64,000 bases of DNA from Portunus trituberculatus (lineage: Eukaryota; Arthropoda; Malacostraca; Decapoda; Portunidae): positions 5,258,994 through 5,322,993 of the forward strand of contig NC_059272.1 of the NCBI RefSeq assembly GCF_017591435.1. Direction: 5' to 3'. Both the position numbers and the translations under genes were made by a program. Positions 51,392-62,891 of this stretch are shown piece after piece. The notes under the pieces were generated by a model, which saw only the letters and a list, made by a program, of their open reading frames with translations, did not search any database and was not told where the DNA came from. How positions within the stretch are numbered: position 1 is the first letter of the stretch; every line of letters starts with the position of its first letter.

Positions 51392-54300
51392 TTATGCTCG
51401 TGTGGTCCCGTCTCTATATCTACACTTATCCAATTTTTCTTTAAAACTATGTACACTCTTTGCTGATACCACTTCCTCACTCAAACTGTTCCAAGTCTCA
51501 ACACATCTTTGCGGGAAACTAAATTTTTTAACATCTCTCAGACATCGTCCCTTCCTTAGTTTCTTACTATGCGATCTTGTGCTTCTAAAGTCATATTCTT
51601 CTCTCAGGATCAGTTTCTCATTATCCACTTCATCCATTCCATTAATCAATTTATAAACTTGTATCAGATCCTCTCTCTCTTCTCTGCTCCAAGGTTGGTA
51701 GATCCATTGCCTTTAGTCTCTCCTCATATGCCATCCCTTTAAATTCTGGAACCATTCTTGTAGCCATTTTTGTAGTCTCTCTAATTTTCTTATGTGTTTC
51801 TTTTATGGGAGTCCACACAACTCCTGCATATTCCAATCTAGGTCTTATTTTAGTACTTATCAATTTCTTCATCATTTCCTTGTCCATATAGTGAAATGCT
51901 ACTCCAATATTCCTTAGCAAATTATCGTCTCTCTGAAAATTCTATCAATATGGCTTACCGGTTGATTATTTTCTTCCATTGTCACTCCCAAGTCCTTTTC
52001 CTTTTTACTTTTTCTAGTTCTACTCCATCTCCCATCTTATAGATTCCCACTGGTCATCTTTCACTTTTCCCATTTCCATGACATGGCTTTTGTCCACATT
52101 GAATTCCATCTCCCATTTTTTGCTCCATTTCCAGATCTTGTTTAAGTCTTCCTGTAGTATTTCACAATCCTCTTTTGTTTAATGACTCTGCACAGTTTCG
52201 CATCGTCCATAAACAGATTTATGTAGCTGTTCACTCCCTCTGGCATGTCATTTATATATACGAGAAAAAGTATTGGTGCCAATACTGACCCCTGTGGCAC
52301 TCTGCTGTCTACTGTTCTCCACTTGGACTTCATATCTTTAACTATCGTCCTTATTTCTCTCCCCCTTAAGTAATTCTTCATCCATCTCAATGTGCTTCCT
52401 TTTAAGCCACCCTTCTCCTCTAACTTCCATAGTAATCTTTCATGTGGCACTTTATCAAAAGCCTTTTTTAGATCTAAATAAATACAGTCAACCCATCCTC
52501 TCTCTCTTGTACTTTATCAACTATTCTAGAGTAGAAACTCAATAAATTTGTCACACATGACCGACCTTTTCTAAAACCAAATTGGCTATTTGATAATATT
52601 TTGTTGTCTTCAAGAAACTTAATCCATTGTTTCTTTATTACTTTTTCACACATCTTGCATATTACACTAGTTAGTGATACCGGTCTGTAATTTAAAGGTT
52701 CTTCCTTCCTTCCGCTCTTATATATGGGAACCACCTCAGCTCTTTTCCACTCCACTGGCACTGTTCCATTTTCTATTGAGCATTTTATGATGTTGTATAT
52801 TGGACTTGCTAGTTCTTCCCTACATTCTTTCAGTATTCTGCCTGAGACTTCATCCGGTCCCATTGCCTTTTCCTCATCCAATTCCGTCATCAACTTTTTA
52901 TTTCAAGCTTGGTTACTTTAATCTCTTTCATATAGACAGTCTCTCTATTACCCTGTGGTCTTTCAAATTTGGATTCCTTAGTAAAGACCTCATGAAATTT
53001 ACTATTTAACAGTTCTGCCATACTTTTGGGTCTTCCACCATTCCGTTTTCTCCTTTTAACCTTTCTATTGTTTCTTTTTGTCTTATTTTTCCATTTATGA
53101 ATCTGTAGAACAATTTTGGTTGTTCCTTACATTTTTCGACAATGTCCTTTTCATAGTTCTTTTCTTCTTCCTTTCTCACCTTAGCATATTCATTTCTTGC
53201 TGTTTTGAAGTTTTCCTTATTTTCTGGATTTCTGTTTCTTCTCCACCTTTTCCATGCTCCATCTCGTTTCTCCTTTGCCCTAGCACATCTTGCATTAAAC
53301 CAATCTTTCTTTCCTTCTTCTTTAGGTCTATATTTTGGGACATATTCCCTGACCCCAGTTTTGTATATTTCCAAAAATAAGTTATATTTCTCTTGAACCG
53401 TTAATGAGTTTTCCATCTCCTCCCAGTTTACGTTTTTAAAACAGTTCTTGAGATTCTCAATATCAGCCTTTCTGTAATTTAATTGGTCTCCTTTGTATGA
53501 TTCATCTCTATCTTCCTTTCCTTCTATATGCATCTCTAATATTACATGGTCACTCTTTCCCAATGGGCACTTGTACCTTATATCATCGTTAATTGGTATA
53601 TCCCTTGTAAAAACTAGGTCTAATCTTGCCAGCTCATCGTTTCCTCTGAATCTTGTGTTTTCCTTTACTCTTTGGACCATCAAATTATCTATCATTAGGT
53701 TCAGGAATCTATCTCCCAAGGCATCTTCCCCCATACCACTTTCATAATTTTCCCAGTCTACCTCCTTACAGTTGAAATCTCCTACCAATATCACTTTTCT
53801 CCTTTCCTTAATGATTCTTGTAAGACTCCTTATTGTGTCATCTATCATGTCTCTATATTCTTGGTTAGTCCATGAGTTTGTTTTGGTGGCACATATGTTC
53901 CAATGATTGTTAACTCCTTTTGTTAATATGCATCTTAACATACAGTATTTCTGATTTTCCTTCCCCAAACTCCACTTGATTTACCACTATCTCCTTCCTT
54001 AACATCATCATGACTCCTCCTCCTCCTTTACCCACTCTGTCTCTCCTCCATATATTATACCTTTTATCTATGTCTATTTTATTGCCTCATTTAACTTTGT
54101 TTCCACCAGGCATACAATATCTGGTTCTTCTTTCTTTATGTAATCTCTTAATTCTAATTTACTAGATAAAATCCCACCTATGTTTGTATACATCATTTTT
54201 AATCTCTTGTTCTTATCATTTTTAGTTAAACTTGCTCCATTCTTTTCTCTTCTTTCTCGTTTATATACCATTTCCTTATCCTGTCTCCTATAATTCTCCA

Positions 54301-54403
54301 AAAAAAAAAATGCCTTCTCCTCCTCTGACCTTTCATTATTTTTTTCTCTTGCTTCTGTCACCAGTTCATTGTGTCTCTTCCTTTCCTCCTCGTTTCTATT
54401 TTT

Positions 54404-54473
<70 letters not shown>

Positions 54474-54622
54474 TTGCAACCTTCTGTTTCTCTGAGTTTC
54501 GTTTTTCTATAAAGTACTTCTTCTGCTGCTGCTTGTGATTTTAGTAATATCTTAATTGGTCTCACTGTTCCTTCTTGATATGGTCCCATTTGGCATTTAG
54601 ATGGAATATCTTTCTCACTCAT
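51392..54622 (-). pseudogene. LINE f polyprotein with deleted ORF1-like part
   Basis: Start MSEKDIPSKCQMGPYQE at 54622: the first nine residues fuse to the RNA-binding-like domain because of the deletion, which removes the coiled coil in frame. An IYIYIY run follows, then KRHNELVTEAREK and the endonuclease start (MMYTNIGGILSSKLELRD). The 53968-53006 frame (320 codons) is the longest intact piece: VGDFNCKEVDWENY, RLDLVFTRDIP, LGKSDHVIL, DWFNARCARAKEKR. RT 52893-52142 with MGPDEVSGRI, FGFRKGRSC, KAFDKVPHERL-like, PQGSVLAP, FMDDAK. Tail to 51392. Confidence 0.84.
54410..54471. repeat. (AT)n expansion inside LINE f coding region
   Basis: Same position as in copy e, slightly shorter. Confidence 0.95.
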
Positions 54623-54772
54623 TATTATTTAACACTGTATTCATGAAAAAAAAATGAGTCCACACTTATCGCCCAGGCCACTGTAAACCCAAACAAAGGT
54701 AGTGAAGATCAGCTGATTCTCGGGAGCGACGTTATTGCGTCCTTCCTCTACCGCGTCTCGTCTGTGTGTGTG

Positions 54773-55053
54773 TGTTCACAGTCGCCTGCTGGTCAACCAG
54801 TTAGTCTTCCCCATTACGGAGCAGGCTCTGAGCTCATGGACTGGTCTTCAAGTAGGACCAAGACCACACATCACACTCCACACACTAGGAACGTGAGGCC
54901 ACAACCTCTCAAATTACATCCCATACCTATTTTACTGCAAAGTGAACAGGGTTACACACATTAAGAGGGTTGCCCATTTGCCTTGCCGCTCCCATGACTC
55001 AAACCCAGACTCCTTCAGTTGTGAGCTGAGTGTGCTAACCACTACACTACGCA
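54773..55053 (-). mobile_element. tRNA-derived SINE, copy 2 (diverged)
   Basis: On the minus strand: GTGGTTAGCACACTCAG (A-box side) and GGGTTTGAGTC (B box, about 54993-55003), then a body with CCCTGTTCAC, GGGATGTAA and TGAGCTCAGAGCC words shared with copy 1. Flanked on both sides by (TG)n. More diverged than copy 1, probably another subfamily. Confidence 0.78.
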
Positions 55054-55074
55054 GTGTGTGTGTGCGTGTGTGTG

Positions 55075-55137
55075 TATCTTGTGCTGACAACTTGAATTGC
55101 TCATAAGCCGAGAAGCTCATATGCTGAGGCACCACTG
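55075..55137. mobile_element. mariner/Tigger-like terminal fragment
   Basis: Right edge ATGCTGAGGCACCACTG followed by TA; reverse-complemented it is CAGTGGTGCCTCAGCAT, a typical TIR of this group, with the GAGCTTCTCGGCTTATGAG subterminal motif. The other end is not visible. Confidence 0.55.
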
Positions 55138-57206
55138 TATTCCTGTTTTTTATCTTGCATCTCCTGTTTGTAGTACGTCTAATTTTGGTCACATATAAAT
55201 TCTTTAGCACTTTTCAGCTTTATCTTTCAATATGATCTCCTGTTAGTAGTATTGGTCATGTATAAATTGTTTAAATCTCTTCAGCTTCATCTTTCATTGT
55301 GATAATATAGTACCCTAGGAGATTACTTTTCATCCTTTTTCACCACTCCATGATACACACCACTTGCACAGATGCCACAAACATCTTACGATCTTCTCTT
55401 ACTCTCACCCTCTCATCTCATCACTCTACATGCCTGTCACATCAGTCACTTCCAGAACAAGCATCCACTATACCACTGTGCCTTATTTCACATCCAGGTC
55501 TATATTAGGTAAAATTCACTCATTAAGTCTCTTTTGTTTTCTTCCTATCATGATTTGATACAATTCACAACTTTATATTGTCTCTGTCCATCTCATAATG
55601 TTTACCTACCACTGATCTCAGATGCATAAATCCACTTTTATAGTTAAGATTTTCACATTTTTGGGGGGAGACAATAAACAAACTTACATACATCCTTGTA
55701 ACTTCTACATATCTCTACAACCCTTCCCTTCATGAATATTTAGAATAACTGTCTCCATCCACTCATCAGGTACACTACTACTTTTTGTTTCCATGCCAGT
55801 TTACACAATCAGAATTATTCAATCTCCTATAACTTCACCATATTTTAACATCAATGCAGTCATTCCTCGTGCTTCTATATAGAGCTACATGACACATTAT
55901 TTCTTCTCTCATTTCATTACTTTAAAAAAATCTGACTTTAACACACAAGCAACAATTATTTCTTATTGCTTGCAAGAATTGTATACTCTTTAGTCTCGTA
56001 TATCATGTTCTTCTTCCCTCCCCCGCTTTTTTTTTTTTTTTTTTTTTTTTTAACATCTGGAACAACTTAATATTGTCACTGATTTTTGTACACTTAGCTT
56101 TCCACCAAACATCTCATCCATTCTCATCTTTCTTTTTCATGTTCAAAGATCAACACTTTTTTTTCACATTTTCATTTTTGACACACTTCTTTGCAATATT
56201 TTCTCATATAAGCCCTCTTCCCTTCAATGTTCTCCTTCATCTTAACCATCCGCCATGTATTTGCTTTTACTCTTATCCCAAAAGACTTCTTCCAGCTGCT
56301 ATTGTTATTACTATTTCACTGAATACTTTAATATCTTTAGCCTTTAATTCCTCCCCAACTGTCCTCTAAGTTATTTTTCACATATCTTTACTACGATGAT
56401 CTCCACAGGCATGGATCTCCAAACATGCAAAACATCGTATCCCTCTCATACTGCAATCCAAAAAACTTTCCACCAACTAACACAACACAGTGATTTGTCC
56501 ACAGTTGCATTTAACTCTGTGGATCACGCCCATCAAACATTTCTTGACGCGCGTCATCTCACATTTTCTCATCTCTCATCCACTGTTCTTTTTACTGCAC
56601 ATACAGGCATAAGATACATTAAACACTGAATGCCCTAACTATTTCCATACAAACAATGCATCAATATGCCACAATAATGCCAATTTAAGCTTGTTCCTTG
56701 ACATGCATGGCATGAAGACGTTGTGTTGAGGATAAGAAATACTTTCATCATAGCATGGCTCGCTTTGTTTACTGCACTTGCAATAATATGCTACATTAAA
56801 TATTAAATTTTCAGTCTATTTACACACAAACAACATCCAAATATGCCATAATAGTGCAGTCATGGCCCCATCACTATTCAAACACTAATTATACGTTTCT
56901 TGTTTCACAATGGCGTACTTTTCCCAATACACAATATTCTTTATTGAACATGCAACACTCAGATATATAATTGTGTCGTAAATGTACACATTAAGCACAC
57001 TTACCTTCTCCATAATCCCGTTGGATGATTCCATGCCACACTTTGTCACAGCCAGGCAGGTCGCGACGTCATCTACTCACGGGCCATGCATGTGCAGAAG
57101 CCGCAGAAGTCACAGCCACACTATATCACGGGACACCGGGGCCGCGTTCCGTTGGGGACCATAAGGCTTACAGTATGGCATACTTCCCCCGAATCGGGGG
57201 GGACCA
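55138..57206. other. unassigned sequence, no gene recognised
   Basis: About 2 kb, CT-rich on the plus strand with scattered short frames that look random. Poly(T) at 56028-56052. A CpG-rich patch at 57040-57180 resembles 18430-18530 inverted. An ATG followed after 30 bp by GTAAGTG on the minus strand (57034-57000) could be a tiny first exon but is unsupported. Confidence 0.4.
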
Positions 57207-57323
57207 GGGGCCGTACTTATAAACACTAAGATGATGTCCTAACGGTAAGAAGTCGTCCTAAATCACAAAAATGGCGGAATTCGAGTCTTAAATCCTTAAG
57301 ACGGCATCCTAAGCCCTAAAGAT

Positions 57324-57371
57324 GCGTCTTACCGCTAAAACACCTCCCGAGGTGTTTTTGCAGTAAGACGC
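57324..57371. promoter_or_regulatory. strong hairpin before the HARBI1-like start
   Basis: GCGTCTTACCGCTAAAACAC on the left pairs with the segment ending GTAAGACGC on the right; arms of about 23 bp with two mismatches and a 2-nt loop, 30 bp upstream of the ATG at 57401. It could be a transposase binding site or a subterminal repeat; the function is inferred only from position. Confidence 0.4.
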
Positions 57372-57400
57372 GCTCCTAAGATTTCATCCTAAAAGTAAAC

Positions 57401-58901
57401 ATGGCCGCTCGAGGGGGACCGCACCGTCACCACCTGCGACAGAGACGGTCATTTCGTAAGAGGAAGGACGTCCTGAATGAGCTAGATGACCGTGAGCTGG
57501 TGAAGAGGTATTGGCAGGATCCTGCTGGTATCATTTTCGTGACAAATTTGATGCGGGAAAGGCTGAAGAGACCAACTGCAAGGAACAAGGCCTCTCTCCC
57601 CGAGATGCAAGTTATCTTCACTGCGGTACCTCGCTATAGGAAAGATTGGTGCCATTGATGGGACGCACGTGATGATTGTGGCTCCTAGAGAGTATAAGGT
57701 AGAGTTTGTCAACAGGAAGAGATACCACAGCATCAACGTGCAGTTTGTGTTTGATGCTTGATACCACATTATTGATGTGGTTGCAAAGTGGCCGGGATTG
57801 GTTCACGATGCAAGAATACTTGCTCAAAGTGGATTCTGCACAATATTTGACAGCGGCATCGTCCCAGCTGGGTGTCACTTACTGGGAGATAGTGGCTATC
57901 CCAGCAAGAAGTGGCTACTGACTCCATACCTCAGACCACAGCCTGGAGCACAGTCTTCTTATAACAGGTAAGTTACTGAGTAGTAAAATTTAGATAAAGA
58001 GTTATCTAATTAATTACCCCACATCACACTAAACACAAAACTAATTATTTATCTCCTATAGTTACACTTTTTCATATAAACTAATATAAAGTGCCAAATT
58101 AATGAATTAGGTAATTTGGAAGTATTATTGCAGTTTCACACAATCTTGACCCTCCCCCCATACCATACTGGATTCCTCCATAAGATGAAGTAACCTAACC
58201 TAACATTTTGTAACCTCCTCATTGGGTTAGCATCATCCTCCATTAAGGTAGAGTAACTTAACATTTTGAAACTTGACCAGAACAACCGATAAGGTAAAGT
58301 AATTTAACATTGTGTACGCTTTGCTCCCTTTGGATCCCCCTTAAAGGGCTATGATTATGTAAGGTGTGTTGGTTGAATCACCAATACAAAAAAATTTCCA
58401 AATATTTAAGAGTTTCTTCTTTTTATTCTAAGTTTTCATGTGAATATATTAACCTAACCAATGTTATACTAGATTTTTTTTTATATGTTTCATAATGTTT
58501 AAGCTGCCATGTCACAAATCATTATCAAACAATGAATCTTAACTTAACCTTATACATGACATAACCTAAATGTTTGCAGAAATTAAATTAATGCATCATA
58601 CCACTTTCAAGTACTGCATTGTAAGATTTAAATCTATATTAATTTCAGGGCCCACAAGAAAACCTGCAGCATTGTTGAGAGAGGCATCGGGCAGCTGAAG
58701 CCACATTTTCACATGCTACACAGTGAAATCCAAGTTGGTCCTCCACCCAAGGTCTGCCAAATTGTAGAGGTTTGTACATTGCTGCACAACATCTACAAAG
58801 CAAGAAACATCATTCTTCCTGAGGAAGAAGAACATATTGCTGCAGCCGAGGATGGAGGCAACGAGGAGCGACCCCCAGCACAGAAAGTTCAGTCGCCATG
58901 A
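57401..58901 (+). pseudogene. HARBI1-like transposase, two exons, broken
   Basis: A DDE nuclease that cuts and inserts Harbinger DNA. Exon 1 (57401-57967) starts MAARGGPHRH and has DDRELVKRYWQDPAGIIFVT, then jumps from SLPEMQVIF to IGAIDGTHV: the usual 50-70 residues between are missing and the frame shifts. First Asp at 57657-57659. A TGA at 57759-57761 breaks the frame before YHIIDVVAKWPG. Second Asp at 57807-57809 (GLVHDARIL), then LLGDSGYPSKKWL. The exon ends at a perfect GTAAGT donor. The intron is 57968-58648, acceptor AATTTCAG. Exon 2 gives AHKKTCSIVERGIGQLKPHF with the catalytic Glu at 58677-58679, and stops at 58899-58901. The triad survives but the gene is dead. Confidence 0.86.
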
Positions 58902-59294
58902 AAGAATCCTTTACAGGGATGAATTTGTTGTGCTTCACTTAAAGTAAGTAACACAACCCATGATGCTGATTATAGTAGCATTCTTCAGTTTTTTCTCCTC
59001 TGTCACTTTGTTATTTATATTTATATGTCTTGTTTTGTTGTGTGTGCACTGTTATGTTGGTGATTTCATCTTCCTTGTCTCACTCTCTGCCAGTCACCCA
59101 CAGTTCTTCACAGATACCACAGTATTACTGTTCAGCCTTACAATATTTAAATGGATTATGATGAATGTGTATCTCAGCAACATCTAAAAAAATAATTAAC
59201 ACACTTTCACAACTAACTTAAATGATTCTCTCTTAATTATTTTTCACTTATTTTTATGAGTGTGGCATTGACTACATTATCAATTGTTCTGTAG

Positions 59295-59419
<125 letters not shown>

Positions 59420-59750
59420 ATGTGTGATACATGTGATACAACATCAAGCAGTAAATCAATGTCTTTCTATTACAGTATTGCTGAGTGATGAGACACCAGT
59501 GTCATGACTGCTGAGATTGGTGTTAATCTCATGTATTTTTTTTTTTTTCTCCTATACCTGAAGTAAGTAGATTGTAGGTTGAGCATATAGAAACTGCAGT
59601 TAATTTTGTGTTAACACTAATATTTGGTTGATTGGTTACAAACAAAAACAAATAGTACATTAATTATATCTTTATTACTATTTTTTATTTGTTTGTTTCT
59701 GGTACTCTAGTTTTTGTGTGTAGGACATGTACTTAGCCTGTTATAGATTC

Positions 59751-61458
59751 TTAAAGGAGTGCAAGCTCAAGCTTCCTTTTCTTCTGCAGGTGGATGATCT
59801 CCTCATCCACATAGACCAGTGATGTGCCAGGCAAGTCTGGCCCCTGTTGGTGCCACATCACTGGTGCTGGAAGTGGTGTGGCAGGTGCCTCCTCCTCCAC
59901 ACCCACTGCCTTGGTCACCACTTCTCTCTGTTGGGCTGCCTCTGCCACTTCCCCAGCATCATCTGCTGCCTGAACACTGCTGGCATCATTAGTTCTAACT
60001 TCAGAAACTAAGCTGATAATGTTTTTGGTTTTATTGCTAAGGACAAAAGTAACAGAAACCAGTAAATCTAGCTAAGGGTACAATGTGTCTGACTTAAATC
60101 CTATTCTGTTTGAAGGAAGCCCATGTCTAAGAAACTGTAAATACCTAAGACTCGTTATCATTAACACATTCACCCACTACAACACCATACTTATGAATGG
60201 GGAGAAGGGATAGGAATTAAGTTAACTTTATTAGTTTTTTTTCTTTTCTTATTACTGTTTTATCTGTTTGGTTAAGGAATAAAAAAAAAAAAAAATAAAT
60301 AAATAAATAAATGAAATTTTCTCAACACTAGATAACAAATTTACCATTGTGTATAACTGTAAGTTGTAAACTAACTGGGAACACAAGTATTTTGGATTGC
60401 AGACATTTGGCCTAATATTGCTATATCTACAAGTGGCTTATCCTTTGTTAAGGAAGGTGCATTCAATGATGCTTGCCTTATTGGTACACCCATGAATAGA
60501 GACATTCTGGGGGTCCAAAATCTCAAAGATTAACTCATCGAGCTGGGAGAGAGGAGGGTTGGCAGGAGGTCCACCACCTGGAAAGTATAATATAATCTTA
60601 TTGCTAATGGAATTGCAAATACAAATAAATAATTTATAAAGTGTGTTTTCACATAACATATGTAACTCAGATGTGTGGTTGGAGTAATATTATTTGTCAG
60701 AGGTAGACATTGCATCATAATTAGTGTGTGCAATAAATGCATCCACCTCACAAAAAAAGAAAAAAAAAATGCAGGAAATGGCTGGCACTTTAATATATTA
60801 ATCACTAGTACAAAACTTTCAATGTTGCTGCTTCCAAACTTAAAACAGGAACAGTTTACTGAAATTTATTCCTTAAAGTGGTTAGGTTCCATGATCTAAA
60901 TCTGAAGTGAACTTAACAGTAGACCTGCTGAAACTTAGTATTTACTCAAATACTAGTAAGCTTCCTTGCAAAAAATAAATAACCATAAACAAATACTTTT
61001 CTTTAAGTGAAATTGCCTTACCTATTCAGTGCTTAAAAGGAATAATAAGATAAATCATATCTTTTGTTAGGGTGAAACTATGAAATTTCTATCAAGCTCA
61101 AAAATATGATACTCTTGCTGCAACTCACACACAAATATCACACAAAAAATAGCTCCCAAATTAATAACTCTTACCTGTGGCAGTCATGGCTTCTCTCTGC
61201 TTGCTGGTGTTCCGTCATGCCTCAGATTTTATAATATGCCAATGTTTCTGGCACTCCTCAGTGCGGAGAATGTCTGACACGGCAGACACCTCCGCACTAT
61301 TGCTCCTCCAAGCAGCATTTCTGGCTTCCTTAGAGCAGCCAGCTGTGGATAAGTCGCTCCGGAGTATTTTTGCGAGAATTTTGTATAGGTGGGCCAGATG
61401 AAGGCGTCCAGTTCGTCTTCCTGTTCCTCTTCTTGTCTTGAGTCTCTTGAGTAGCCAT
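59751..61458 (-). pseudogene. Harbinger Myb/SANT-like protein gene, three exons
   Basis: The partner protein that brings the Harbinger nuclease to the nucleus and to DNA. Exon 1 (61458-61175) starts MATQETQDKKRNRKTNWTPS; after a frameshift the rest reads SAVSDILRTEECQKHWHIIKSEA, the end of a trihelix-type Myb domain, then a stop and a donor GTAAGA. Exon 2 (from 60577) reads GGPPANPPLSQLDELIFEIL, typical of these proteins; its 3' limit is unsure. Exon 3 (60012-59751) reads an acidic/Gln-rich linker and ends IIHLQKKRKLELALL and stop. Acceptors TTTCCAG and ATTATCAG are good. The exon 1 lesions suggest decay. Confidence 0.72.
60043..61160. repeat. left arm of a large inverted repeat
   Basis: Reverse complement of about 62913-64000. 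Matches include ACAGAAACCAGTAAATCTAG, GGGCTTCC..TTTAAG-type flanks, the Myb-like exon 2 and CTTGCTGCAACTCACACAC. It is explained by two oppositely oriented Harbinger copies. Confidence 0.9.
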
Positions 61459-61568
61459 GGTGTGCAGCAGTGTTGCCAAATGTAACCGGCGTGAATGAGC
61501 TATATTGAGGTCTAAAATGCGCTAGAATGCGCTAGAAAGCTTTCGTATACTGATTATTATTTTTCCGT

Positions 61569-61718
<150 letters not shown>

Positions 61719-61839
61719 GAGTAATGCGGCCATCATCTTTATGTGCTATATTTTCGTCGTTTTGCATTATTATATATAACGTACACTAAGCTAATGATTA
61801 TAAAATGTAACTATAAACTTGCTACTAACCTGATTTGAA

Positions 61840-62145
61840 TTAGTTGAGAGAAAAAATCACCATAGCCAGTCGTCCTTCTGCTTGACTAGTTGACTGGCGT
61901 TGACTGTCACTGACTTGTGAAAATGGTATTTTTCTTTGCCTCGAACTAGAAAAAGGTTCCGCTGCTCGAACGTGCTTTACAGAGCTGGTATGCCTTCGTA
62001 AGTCACTGAGTTTTGCCGTTATTTCACATTTACAATAAAGACAGTACGCCTTAGTCTTATCTTTCTCCACAGGCCTCAGCCAGTCCTTCAAGTCTGGGAT
62101 AGATTCCCAGCTCTTTCTGTACGCTTGAGCGTATGTTGGACCCAT
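61840..62145 (-). pseudogene. hAT-type transposase N-terminus with BED-like zinc finger
   Basis: 101 codons from an ATG at 62145. The segment DLKDWLRPVEKDKTKAYCLY then CKCEITAKLSDLRRH and SVKH gives a C-x2-C...H-x(n)-H zinc finger as in the DNA-binding head of hAT transposases and related ZBED-like proteins. It stops soon after a Ser/Gln-rich stretch; the RNase H-like catalytic part and dimerisation domain are missing. It may bind the repeated GCGCTA motifs at the ends, which is inference. Confidence 0.7.
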
Positions 62146-62540
62146 TTCTACTGGACCACGTGTACCAACTAGTTCGGTAAAGAACGTGTAACTGAGACCG
62201 TCAAGGCGCTACCAGACCTCGTTCCCTACACCTATACAAGTACAATACTCGTAACGTACCAGTCACTTACGGATCCAGCCTGGTGCTGCTGCATAGTGTT
62301 GTCAATGTAGCGCTCCTACAGCGTTCTGTCACTGGCATATCCACTGTAGAATATACTAATTTATGCAGAATTAATTTTTTTATTTTGACTCAATATCATT
62401 GCGCTAGATCACGCACCAAATCCGTTTAAAATGCACTAAAAAATGCGCTATGCGCTAATCACAAAATTACCGCGCTGTTTGTAACGCTAATGCGCCAGAA
62501 CTAGCGCATTTCGCGCCAACTTGGCAACACTGGTGTGCAG

Positions 62541-62890
62541 TCGAAGTTGGCGCCAAATGATTGTTGGTTTAACAAGATGACAACAGTGGTGGTAAATTTA
62601 TACCTTCAATTATCAAGGGTAAAATGAAGAGATGATTGTTGAAAACTAACTAGATAAATATGTTTTTTATTTAGAATATAAAAATTACGTATTTTTACCC
62701 GTTTCTTGCAAAATTTCTCAAAAACATTACATAACGTCTGCTTATGTTAGCGGTTAGCGGTGTAAGCGCCTAAAGACGGTTACTTAACAAAGTATCCTGC
62801 TAGGAAAGATTCTTAGCGCTTAAGTCTCGTAGGTTAAGTACTTTTCCTAACTAAGACGGCATCTTTGTGGAGTTTTATAAGTACGGCCCC
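62541..62890. other. right terminal part of Harbinger
   Basis: Sequence between the hAT insertion and the right TIR; would be the 5' region of the Myb-like gene. Contains repeated TTAAGT/CTTAG motifs near the end. Confidence 0.6.
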
Positions 62891-62891
62891 A

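Larger units (their letters stand above)
51343..54760 (-). mobile_element. LINE copy f with ORF1 deletion
   Basis: Nearly identical to copy e over EN and RT. Its 3' tail (two CAACTAGGTAAATAC units) starts at 51343. The 5' UTR ends at TCTGTGTGTGTGTG (about 54760-54772). Compared with e about 700 bp are missing at 54597, joining the text TGGTCCCATT directly to TGGCATTTAGATGG. Confidence 0.87.

Noticed and set aside
57005..57034. A 30-bp first coding exon on the minus strand (ATG to GTAAGTG)
   Set aside because: Too short and without a partner exon; recorded only as a remark on the unassigned region.
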